From: Ferrovibrio terrae
GTDB taxonomy: Bacteria > Pseudomonadota > Alphaproteobacteria > Ferrovibrionales > Ferrovibrionaceae
Assembly (NCBI RefSeq): GCF_007197755.1
Contig: NZ_CP041636.1
Location: 3,880,001 to 3,944,000, forward strand
Reading direction: 5' to 3'
Length of the DNA stretch: 64,000 nt
Part shown: positions 55,923-63,017 of the stretch, one piece after another
Numbering within the stretch: the stretch's first letter is position 1
Layout: each line of letters starts with the position of its first letter
Position numbers and translations under genes: made by a program
Notes under the pieces: generated by a model
Database searches by the model: none
What the model saw: only the letters and a program-made list of their open reading frames with translations
What the model was told of the DNA's origin: nothing

Positions 55923-57034
55923 GGCTGGCGGCTCCGCATTTCCCAGAAGCCGTCGCGCTGCTGCAGCACGATGTTGCGCTGGGCCAGCGCGGTGCTGAGC
56001 TGGGCGGGCTCGCCGTAATAGTCGAGCAGGATCTGCGCGTCGCGATGCGACACCTGCAGCACATCCACCTTGCGCACGATCGGCACGGCGCCGAGTGCTG
56101 AGCGCAGCTTGTTCCAGTCGGCCAGGCCGCTGAAGGCGGCGGCGACATTGAGCTGGCCCTGCTTTTCGAGGTCGATCACCGAGGCATATTTCCAGCGCGT
56201 CTCGATGCGGCGGCCGAGCTCGATGGCGGCCGAGATCAGGGTCTCTTCCAGCGTGCCGCCGGTGGCGGTGAAGGTCTCGGTCGTACCGAGGAAAGCCGCC
56301 TCGCCCTGGTGCTGGATCTGGATCTCGACGCGCATATTGCCGGGGTCGCTGCTCTGCAGGGTCGCCACCACCAGCAGGGCATCGTCGTAATTGCCGCGCC
56401 GCATGATGGCGCGCAGCTCGTCGGGGTTGCCGAACAGGCGTTCCAGCGTCGGGCCGTTGGCCATCGGCGGCGCGACGCTGAACGGCACCAGGCCGCCCTC
56501 GGCCTCGGGCCGGCGCAGCCACGCCTCGCGCCAGGGATTGTCGGTTTCCCAGATGCGCGCGCCGCCTTCCGCGGATTGCCACACCGACACCAGCAGCACC
56601 GGCCGGCTCATGGTTTCGGAATACGGCAGCCGGTTATCCTGCAGCAGGCGGCGGATCGCGTCGGCGCGGAACTGCACGCTGATCTTGCCGATATAGCGCG
56701 TCGCAGACGTGCGCTCCTCGTCGATGCCGAAGCCGGCCACCACCTCGTTGAGCAGCGCCTCGGTCGGGCGCGGCAGGCGGGCATGGTCGTCGGGCAGGGT
56801 CAGACGGCGCAGCAGGGTCGTGAACGCCCGGCGCTGGCCCTCGGCCACCGCGATGGGACGCGCCGAGGCCGCGCTGTCGGCGCTGGCATCGACGCTGACG
56901 CCGGACACGCCGAAGGGGTCGGGCCGCCGGGCCTGCGGAGTCGTCTGCGCATAGGCTTCAGCCCCCGCCCCGAAAGCCAGGAAACCCGAAAAAAGTGCGA
57001 CAAAACAGGCCCTTAGCGGGCTACGGAGGAGCAT
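55919..57034 (-). CDS. DUF2066 domain-containing exported protein
   Basis: 371 residues. Signal peptide [19 protein letters not shown], then the DUF2066 core ([60 protein letters not shown]). Function unknown; the family is linked to purM and hda neighbourhoods in proteobacteria. ATG 57034 is preferred since GGAGGAGC-like purines precede it and it places the signal peptide correctly. Divergent from purM across 63 bases; overlaps the permease start by four bases. Confidence 0.85.
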   Translation of the reverse strand: MLLRSPLRACFVALFSGFLAFGAGAEAYAQTTPQARRPDPFGVSGVSVDASADSAASARPIAVAEGQRRAFTTLLRRLTLPDDHARLPRPTEALLNEVVAGFGIDEERTSATRYIGKISVQFRADAIRRLLQDNRLPYSETMSRPVLLVSVWQSAEGGARIWETDNPWREAWLRRPEAEGGLVPFSVAPPMANGPTLERLFGNPDELRAIMRRGNYDDALLVVATLQSSDPGNMRVEIQIQHQGEAAFLGTTETFTATGGTLEETLISAAIELGRRIETRWKYASVIDLEKQGQLNVAAAFSGLADWNKLRSALGAVPIVRKVDVLQVSHRDAQILLDYYGEPAQLSTALAQRNIVLQQRDGFWEMRSRQP

Positions 57035-57097
57035 TGCAAAGACAGGGGGAATGAGTATGTTGCCAGAATTACTGCGCTGCATTCAGCATACCCCATC

Positions 57098-58177
57098 GTG
57101 GAGGCTGCCATCAACACGTCGCCGCTTTATAAGGCCGCCGGTGTCGATATCGACGCGGGCGAGGCCCTGGTCGATGCCATCAAGCCGCTCGCCGCCTCCA
57201 CCCGCCGCAAGGGCGCCGATGCGTCGCTCGGCGGTTTCGGCGCGCTGTTCGATCTCAAGGCCGCCGGCTTCACCGATCCGATCCTGGTCTCGTCGACCGA
57301 CGGCGTCGGCACCAAGCTGAAGATCGCCATCGAGACCGGCCGGCATGACGGCGTGGGCGTCGACCTGGTCGCCATGGTGGTGAACGATATCCTGGTGCAG
57401 GGCGCCGAGCCGCTGTTCTTCCTCGACTATTACGCCACCGGCAAGCTGGAAGTCGATGTCGCCCGCCGCGTGGTGGCCGGCATCGCCGAGGGCTGCCGCC
57501 AGGCCGGCTGCGCGCTGACCGGCGGCGAGACCGCCGAGATGCCCGGCATGTATGCCGCCAAGGACTACGACCTCGCCGGCTTCGCCGTTGGCGCGGCCGA
57601 ACGCGGCCGCCTGCTGCCACAGGGTGTAAAGCCGGGCGACATATTGCTTGGTCTCGCGTCGTCGGGCGTACATTCGAACGGCTTTTCGCTGGTCCGCAAG
57701 GTGATTGCCGATAACGGCCTCTCCTTCGAGAGCCCCGCCCCCTTCGAGCCTTCGAAGCCGCTGGCGGAAATCCTCATGGTCCCAACGCGCATCTATGTGA
57801 AAAGTTGCATGCCGCTGGTGCGCGAGGGCCTGATCAAGGCGATGGCGCATATCACCGGCGGCGGCCTGGTCGACAATATCCCGCGCGTGCTGCCCGATGG
57901 CACCGATGCGATCATCGACGCCACCGGCTGGACCCTGCCGCCGGTGTTCAAATGGCTGAAAGCTGCCGGGAAGATCGACGATTCCGAGATGGCGCGCGCG
58001 TTTAACTGCGGCATCGGGCTTGTTGTCGTGGTGGCGAAGGAAAAAGCCGACACCGTGATCGCCAAGCTGAAAAGCGCCGGCGAGACCGTGTCGAAGCTCG
58101 GCGTGATCGAGGCGCAGCAGGATTCAACGGCCGAGCCGATGGTCAGCATGCGCAACTGCGACACGGCCTGGAATTAA
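57098..58177 (+). CDS. purM: Phosphoribosylformylglycinamidine cyclo-ligase PurM
   Basis: 359 residues from GTG 57098. It closes the imidazole ring to make AIR in purine synthesis. Characteristic blocks: [56 protein letters not shown] and [19 protein letters not shown]. The C-terminal domain includes [16 protein letters not shown]. Length is canonical. purN follows after seven bases. Confidence 0.97.
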   Translation: MEAAINTSPLYKAAGVDIDAGEALVDAIKPLAASTRRKGADASLGGFGALFDLKAAGFTDPILVSSTDGVGTKLKIAIETGRHDGVGVDLVAMVVNDILVQGAEPLFFLDYYATGKLEVDVARRVVAGIAEGCRQAGCALTGGETAEMPGMYAAKDYDLAGFAVGAAERGRLLPQGVKPGDILLGLASSGVHSNGFSLVRKVIADNGLSFESPAPFEPSKPLAEILMVPTRIYVKSCMPLVREGLIKAMAHITGGGLVDNIPRVLPDGTDAIIDATGWTLPPVFKWLKAAGKIDDSEMARAFNCGIGLVVVVAKEKADTVIAKLKSAGETVSKLGVIEAQQDSTAEPMVSMRNCDTAWN

Positions 58178-58184
58178 GCTGACC

Positions 58185-58805
58185 ATGCCTGCCCGCAAGT
58201 CTGTGGCCGTGCTGATCTCCGGGCGCGGCACCAACCTGCGCGCGCTGATCGACTCCACGCTGGCCGCCGATCATCCCGCCCGCATCGCGCTGGTGCTGAG
58301 CAACCGCGCGGATGCCGAGGGGCTGGAGATCGCGAAAGCCGCCGGCATCGAGACGGCGGTGATCCCGAGCAAGGGCAAGGAGCGCGCGGAATTCGACGCC
58401 ATCCTCTACACCGTGCTGCGCGCCAAGGGCATCGACTATATCTGCCTCGCCGGTTTCATGCGGCTGCTGACGACGGACTTCGTGCAGGCCTGGTATGGCC
58501 GCATGATCAACATCCATCCCTCGCTGCTGCCGGCCTTCAGGGGCACCGATGTGCATGCGCGCGTGATCGAAAGCGGCACGCGCTTCACCGGCTGCAGCGT
58601 GCATTTCGTCAGCCCCGAAGTGGACGCCGGGCCAATCATCCTGCAGGCCGCGATCCCCGTGCCGCAGGATGCGACGGCCGACAGCATCGCAGCCGCCGTG
58701 CTGGAGCAGGAACACGCGCTCTATCCGCAGGCGCTCAGGCTGCTGGCCGCGGGGCGGCTGAGCATTGAGGGGCAGCGGGTGCGGATCGGGCAGCAGACCG
58801 CCTAG
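58185..58805 (+). CDS. purN: Phosphoribosylglycinamide formyltransferase PurN
   Basis: 206 residues. Transfers a formyl group from 10-formyl-THF to GAR. The N-terminal VAVLISGRGTNLRALIDSTL binds GAR phosphate; the catalytic region is MINIHPSLLPAFRGTDVHAR with the conserved Asn and His, followed by Asp in VSPEVDAGPIILQ. Last core gene before the AT-rich insert; a 9-base direct repeat overlaps its stop codon. Confidence 0.96.
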   Translation: MPARKSVAVLISGRGTNLRALIDSTLAADHPARIALVLSNRADAEGLEIAKAAGIETAVIPSKGKERAEFDAILYTVLRAKGIDYICLAGFMRLLTTDFVQAWYGRMINIHPSLLPAFRGTDVHARVIESGTRFTGCSVHFVSPEVDAGPIILQAAIPVPQDATADSIAAAVLEQEHALYPQALRLLAAGRLSIEGQRVRIGQQTA

Positions 58806-58840
58806 CAACCGGCTCAGATAGCAGCCTAGCAAGCGCTTGG

Positions 58841-58862
58841 GGGCGTAACATTTGCTACGCCC
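58841..58862. terminator. Possible purN terminator hairpin
   Basis: GGGCGTA ACATTTGC TACGCCC forms a perfect 7-base stem, 36 bases after the purN stop. There is no T run after it, so it is a weak or factor-dependent terminator, or an operator for the restriction gene starting 58 bases later. Confidence 0.35.
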
Positions 58863-58920
58863 TCTGAGAGAGGACCGATCTGTGCTACCAATTTAAATAC
58901 TGGCGAATCGGGGGATTGCT

Positions 58921-59595
58921 GTGACGAAAATTCCATTGAGCATTGATCTTCTTTGCGTAGAAGCCGCGAATTTTTCAGTTATCGAAGCTAAGCATCCAGA
59001 ACCGAGTCTTTTTGGAGTTACAGACGGTAAGGCCGTAGGAACTTATCTTGAACATAAGTTTCGCGTTTTTCTTCAAGAGAGGTACGAGTTCGTCAAAGGG
59101 AACTCTGCGAACGGCGTGGACTTTCCCGACCTCGGCGTCGATATGAAAGTTACCAGTATTCGACAACCGCAGTCCTCATGTCCGTTTAAATCTGCAAGAC
59201 AGAAAATTTATGGTCTTGGTTATGGCCTTATTGTTTTTGTTTACGACAAGTTTGACGACCCTGTAAACAAGACCGCCATATTGCGCATGACCGACACCAT
59301 CTTTGTTGAACAGCAAAGAACTGCCGATTTCCAAATGACTAAGGGCATTCGGGGAATTCTCGAAAATGAAGGCAACACGGAAGACCTTATGGCTTTCATG
59401 TCCGAGAAGAACTTGCCGGTGGATGAAATAGAACTGAAAAATCTCGCAGACGAGATTTTAAAGAACAAGCCGGAGCAGGGTTATCTAACTATATCAAACG
59501 CCCTACAGTGGCGACTGCAGTATGGACGAGTGATTGAGAAGGCTGGCGAGCAAGCGGGAATTAGATCCATATATAAGGGCATTGAGCGCATATGA
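58921..59595 (+). CDS. Type II restriction endonuclease (PD-(D/E)xK-like)
   Basis: 224 residues from GTG 58921, AT-rich compared with purN. A nuclease-like core is visible: GTYLEHKFRVFLQERYEF, then NGVDFPDLGVDMKVTSI, where Asp70 and Asp74-x-Lys76 fit a PD-DxK site. QPQSSCPFKSARQKIYGLGY and LIVFVYDKFDD follow. No HNH or GIY-YIG motif. The assignment as the restriction enzyme rests on this plus a four-base overlap with an adenine methyltransferase gene. Recognition sequence unknown. No controller (C) protein gene is seen. Confidence 0.75.
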   Translation: MTKIPLSIDLLCVEAANFSVIEAKHPEPSLFGVTDGKAVGTYLEHKFRVFLQERYEFVKGNSANGVDFPDLGVDMKVTSIRQPQSSCPFKSARQKIYGLGYGLIVFVYDKFDDPVNKTAILRMTDTIFVEQQRTADFQMTKGIRGILENEGNTEDLMAFMSEKNLPVDEIELKNLADEILKNKPEQGYLTISNALQWRLQYGRVIEKAGEQAGIRSIYKGIERI

Positions 59596-61064
59596 ATCCT
59601 GAGACCAATCGGCGCATAGAGTATGGCGACTTTCAGACGCCAGATGCGCTGGCTATCCAGGTGTGCACCAGACTAGCCGCGGATGGTGTGAGCCCTGATG
59701 TAGTTATCGAACCAACATGCGGATTGGGGGCTTTCGTCATTGCAGCTGCATCTAAATTTCCGGATGCGGCTCATATTTGCGGATACGAAATCAATCCTGA
59801 GTATTTACAGATTTTACGGGAAAGAATTTCCAACATTAAAGAGCCAACTAAATATTCAGTCCGCCAAGCCAATTTTTTTACACACGGTTGGCAATCTGAC
59901 TTAGACCAATTAACAGGCAGCATACTCGTTGTAGGGAATTTTCCTTGGGTAACTAATGCAGCTCAAGGCCTTATAGGCGGCAATAATCTGCCTGAAAAAT
60001 CAAACTTCCTGAACTTCTCTGGTTTCGATGCGATTAGCGGTAAAGCAAATTTTGATATTTCGGAATGGATGCTGATTGACGTTTTGCGTTGGTTAAAAGG
60101 GCGCCACGCGCATATCGCGATGCTAGTCAAGACTGCTGTGGCACGCAAAGTGATGGCCCACGCACAGCGCCGACAGGATTCAGTTAGTGACGCTTACATA
60201 ATTCAAATTGATGCAAAGAAGAACTTTGCCGCGTCGGTCGATGCTTGCCTTTTAGTAATCAACTTGGACCCCGAGAAAGACACCTGTTACGACTATACCG
60301 TATATCAAGACTTTAACGACAAAATTGGGCGCCGCGTTGGCACTCGACTCGGTATGGTTGTTCGCGACTTAGAGGCGTTTAATCGCCATTTGGATTGGCT
60401 CGGGACAAGCGACCAAAAATGGCGCTCCGGCATCAAGCATGATGCGTCATCGGTAATGGAGTTTATCCGCTCAGGAGGCCGATATAAAAACGGTCTCGGA
60501 GAAGAAGTATCATTAGAAGATCGTTTTCTATTTCCACTTCTTAAGGGCTCCGACGTAGGTAGCGATAAAACTTGGCGCGAGAAATATGTCCTCGTGACAC
60601 AGAGACACGTTGGCGAACAAACTAACTCGATCGAAACGCAAGCGCCCTTAACTTGGTCGTACTTAATCAAACATGCAAATTACCTTGATGGCCGGGGAAG
60701 CACGATATACAAAAAAAACCCGCGCTTTTCGATTTTTGGTATAGGCGATTATTCGTTCCGTCCTTGGCGAATAGCGATATGCGCTCTTTATAAATCACTA
60801 CGTTTTAGGTTAGTGGGGCCGATTGATGGCCGGCCGGTAATGTTTGATGACACCGTATATTATGTCTCGTTTGAAACTGAGGCCGAGGCGGTTGCTGCAT
60901 ATTCGAGCCTCAACTCAAAACCAATCAATGCTCTTCTAGAGTCTCTCATTTTCTGGGATGAGAAACGTCCGATAAAAACGAGCATTTTAAATTCTGTTCG
61001 TTGGTCACCAAGCACCAGTGTCGAACCTCTATTAAAGCTCACTCGCAGCTCTGCAGCGGAGTAA
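59592..61064 (+). CDS. N-6 adenine-specific DNA methyltransferase (Type II R-M)
   Basis: 490 residues, overlapping the endonuclease stop by four bases. Gamma-class motif order: YGDFQTP (11-17, motif X-like), SAM-binding VIEPTCGLGAFVIAA (motif I, 38-52) and the catalytic motif IV as GNFPWVTN (115-122), where Phe replaces the usual first Pro of NPPW. The remaining 300 residues are a target-recognition region. AT-rich: one 60-base line (59821-59880) counts only 20 G+C. Protects host DNA from the linked nuclease. Confidence 0.88.
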   Translation: MNPETNRRIEYGDFQTPDALAIQVCTRLAADGVSPDVVIEPTCGLGAFVIAAASKFPDAAHICGYEINPEYLQILRERISNIKEPTKYSVRQANFFTHGWQSDLDQLTGSILVVGNFPWVTNAAQGLIGGNNLPEKSNFLNFSGFDAISGKANFDISEWMLIDVLRWLKGRHAHIAMLVKTAVARKVMAHAQRRQDSVSDAYIIQIDAKKNFAASVDACLLVINLDPEKDTCYDYTVYQDFNDKIGRRVGTRLGMVVRDLEAFNRHLDWLGTSDQKWRSGIKHDASSVMEFIRSGGRYKNGLGEEVSLEDRFLFPLLKGSDVGSDKTWREKYVLVTQRHVGEQTNSIETQAPLTWSYLIKHANYLDGRGSTIYKKNPRFSIFGIGDYSFRPWRIAICALYKSLRFRLVGPIDGRPVMFDDTVYYVSFETEAEAVAAYSSLNSKPINALLESLIFWDEKRPIKTSILNSVRWSPSTSVEPLLKLTRSSAAE

Positions 61065-61170
61065 GACGACGTTACTGAGGCATACTTGCCAACATCGGGA
61101 CCTAGATATTGGCGTTTATGGCTGCGGTGGGTGATTGATCGTGCGAGCCACCAACCATCACTCCCACCAC

Positions 61171-61932
61171 TTATTCCTCTGCCGGCCGATAGCCGTATCC
61201 CAGAACATCCGCTGCGCGCGGCGACAGGCGTGAGCGTTCATAGGCCAGCAGCCGCGTCGGGTTCTCGTGCGCCCAGCGCAGCGCGTCATGGCCGATCCAC
61301 AGACCGGATGAGGACGCGCCCGGCACCTGTGGCAACAGCTCGTAATCGGGATAGCGCACCAGCACTACCCGCGCGTTCGCAGTGAACCGCGCCAGCAGCC
61401 GCCACATCTGCCGCGCGAACCGCGCATGGCCTTGGTGATGCGGCGCCGTGTGGATCAGGATCTGTGCCTCGCGCAGACGCTCCGGCCCGCGCTCATCGGC
61501 CGGCAGCGGCGCCATCGGCCGGCCCAGCGTGATCTGCGGCCAGAACAGGCCTTCGCTGGCGACCTGCCAGCCCAGTTGCCGTTTCAGGATCAGCTCCGTC
61601 TCCGGACCGAAATGCATCTGCGTCGCAGCCTGCGGATCGCTCAGCCGCAGGCTGTGCTCCAGGCGCAGCTTCGGCGGCGCGGCGCGGGTCAATTCCGCGA
61701 GGCTCACGCTGCGGCTGTACAGCGCATCAGGGAACGCCTCCTGCAGCGCGGTGGTGAACCGCGTCCAGTCCAGCGGGCTGAGGCAGACCGACCGGCCCAG
61801 CACGCTGGGCCGCAGGTAGGGCTGCGCCTTCACGATCTCGGGCGACGCGATATCCCCTTTCGGCGTGACGCGGACAGCGGTGCCGGGAAAGCGAAAAGGA
61901 CGGGTCTGCTCAAGGACGGACTGCAGGCTCAT
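61171..61932 (-). CDS. Hypothetical protein of unknown family
   Basis: 253 residues, GC-rich like the chromosome but inside the accessory insert. No signal peptide, membrane segment or recognisable motif. Visible features: many Arg/Leu residues, a His cluster in ILIHTAPHHQGHARFAR near 165-180, and a C-terminal RLSPRAADVLGYGYRPAE. Proteins of this look occur as unannotated genes in alphaproteobacteria. It has its own promoter-like sequence with an overlapping palindrome upstream (61996-62026). No function assigned. Confidence 0.65.
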   Translation of the reverse strand: MSLQSVLEQTRPFRFPGTAVRVTPKGDIASPEIVKAQPYLRPSVLGRSVCLSPLDWTRFTTALQEAFPDALYSRSVSLAELTRAAPPKLRLEHSLRLSDPQAATQMHFGPETELILKRQLGWQVASEGLFWPQITLGRPMAPLPADERGPERLREAQILIHTAPHHQGHARFARQMWRLLARFTANARVVLVRYPDYELLPQVPGASSSGLWIGHDALRWAHENPTRLLAYERSRLSPRAADVLGYGYRPAEE

Positions 61933-61995
61933 GTCGCGCTCCGGGATGGCGGGCCACAGAATGAATGGACAGAATCACATAGACTTTAATCCTAT

Positions 61996-62026
61996 ATTTA
62001 TGTACCATAAATGTTCTGTTTGTCAA
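61996..62026 (-). promoter_or_regulatory. Leftward promoter with overlapping palindromic operator
   Basis: On the minus strand a perfect TTGACA (62021-62026) is followed after 18 bases by CATAAA (61997-62002, 4 of 6 to TATAAT). ATTTATG TAC CATAAAT (61996-62012), a perfect inverted repeat with 7-base arms, covers the -10 element. This would drive the hypothetical gene starting at 61932 under repression. The repressor is unknown. Confidence 0.55.
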
Positions 62027-62095
62027 TCGGCAATCTGGCAAGGTGGACGGAACGGATGCGTCGCATACAGGTGCATTCACTGTGGCCCCACAGCC

Positions 62096-62231
62096 CGAAC
62101 CGCCACGAACGCGTACGAACCGCCACGAACGCGTACGAACCGCCGCGAACACGCACGAACTCCGGCGAACCCAAACGAGCATCAAACGAACCGCCACGAA
62201 CGCCAGCGAACACCACCGAAGCAAAACGAGG
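62096..62231. repeat. Phased array of CGAAC pentamers, 10-base period
   Basis: CGAAC occurs at 62096, 62106, 62116, 62126, 62136, 62146, 62156 and 62166, then a CGAGC at 62176, then CGAAC at 62187, 62197 and 62207, then CGAAG at 62217 and CGAGG at 62227. Early copies also form a 20-base unit CGCCACGAACGCGTACGAAC. Eleven exact and three near copies, with a single one-base slip. On the other strand the motif is GTTCG. Confidence 0.85.
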
Positions 62232-62237
62232 TCGATT

Positions 62238-62254
62238 TGATATCAGTGATATCA
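62238..62254. promoter_or_regulatory. Doubled palindromic octamer
   Basis: TGATATCA-G-TGATATCA: two copies of a self-complementary octamer around one base. CAGTGATATCACTG within it (62244-62257) is a perfect 14-base palindrome. It lies just after the CGAAC array and looks like a binding site; the protein is unknown. Confidence 0.45.
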
Positions 62255-62402
62255 CTGCCGCCGCTGCTCCGTCCGTCACCCTCGGCCCGAGCCAATATGC
62301 ACCGGCCGATGCGCGGAGGGTTGGGATGGATCCTCGGCGCAAGGCGGAGGATGACGATCTCTGGTGTGGCTGGAGCAGCCGCCTCAGCGGCAGGTCACAA
62401 AC

Positions 62403-62431
62403 AAAAAAAGGCCCGGCAGTGCTGCCGGGCC
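62403..62431 (-). terminator. Rho-independent terminator of ndk
   Basis: GGCCCGGCAG (62410-62419) pairs perfectly with CTGCCGGGCC (62422-62431) over a two-base core, followed leftward by seven T (seven A at 62403-62409). It lies 31 bases after the ndk stop. Confidence 0.92.
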
Positions 62432-62462
62432 TTCGCTCAGTCCGGAGACTGAAAAGATGTCT

Positions 62463-62885
62463 TTAGCCGACGATCTCGGTGCCGGCGAAGAAGTAGGCGA
62501 TTTCCACCGCAGCCGTTTCGGCGGCGTCCGAGCCGTGTACCGAGTTGGCTTCGATGCTCTCGGCGAAATCCTTGCGGATGGTGCCGGCGGCGGCATTGGC
62601 CGGGTTGGTCGCGCCCATCACGTCGCGGTACTTGGCAATGGCGCCTTCGCCTTCCAGCACCTGCACGACGACCGGGCCCGAGATCATGAACGACACTAGG
62701 TCGTTGAAGAACGGACGGGCGCTGTGCACGCCGTAGAAGCTCTCGGCCTGGGCCTTGCTCATGTGGATGCGCTTCTGCGCCACGATGCGCAGGCCGGCGG
62801 CCTCGATCTTGGCATTGATCGCGCCAGTCAGGTTGCGGCGGGTCGCGTCCGGCTTGATGATCGAGAAAGTGCGTTCAATCGCCAT
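62463..62885 (-). CDS. ndk: Nucleoside diphosphate kinase
   Basis: 140 residues. Balances nucleoside triphosphates by phosphotransfer through a phospho-His. Family features: [20 protein letters not shown] at the N-terminus, [20 protein letters not shown], and the active-site His in [16 protein letters not shown] 62885 is chosen: AAAGGA lies nine bases upstream; an in-frame ATG two codons earlier is too close to it. Divergent from the ABC-F gene. Confidence 0.97.
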   Translation of the reverse strand: MAIERTFSIIKPDATRRNLTGAINAKIEAAGLRIVAQKRIHMSKAQAESFYGVHSARPFFNDLVSFMISGPVVVQVLEGEGAIAKYRDVMGATNPANAAAGTIRKDFAESIEANSVHGSDAAETAAVEIAYFFAGTEIVG

Positions 62886-63017
62886 GATCATGGGTCCTTT
62901 AGGTCTTGGCTAAAAATCGGTGGCGGGTATATAGAGGCTCCGCCGAGGACCTGCAACCGTCCCGGCCCTCCCAAACCCCGCCAGCCCTCCCCGGCCAGCC
63001 AAGTTAAGTTGTTCTGA

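Larger units (their letters stand above)
61933..62462. other. 530-base non-coding region with operator-like sites and a phased repeat
   Basis: No convincing gene. From left to right it holds a leftward promoter with operator (61996-62026), the CGAAC 10-base array (62096-62231), the doubled TGATATCA palindrome (62238-62254), and the ndk terminator (62403-62431). Open frames crossing the array are low-complexity products of the repeat. Confidence 0.7.

Noticed and set aside
58921-61064. Type I or Type IIG restriction system
   Set aside because: There is no HsdS-like specificity subunit and no fused nuclease; a separate small nuclease plus methyltransferase fits a conventional Type II pair.
62096-62231. 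CRISPR array
   Set aside because: The repeat is 5 bases with 5-base variable gaps, far too short, and there are no cas genes.
62096-62231. LexA (SOS) boxes
   Set aside because: The alphaproteobacterial site needs GTTC-N7-GTTC; here the spacing is N6 throughout, and no SOS gene is adjacent.
61865-62466. Plus-strand frames crossing the CGAAC array (about 150-195 codons)
   Set aside because: The products are Thr/Arg/Asn/Pro low-complexity sequence dictated by the 10-base repeat, with no credible ribosome-binding site.
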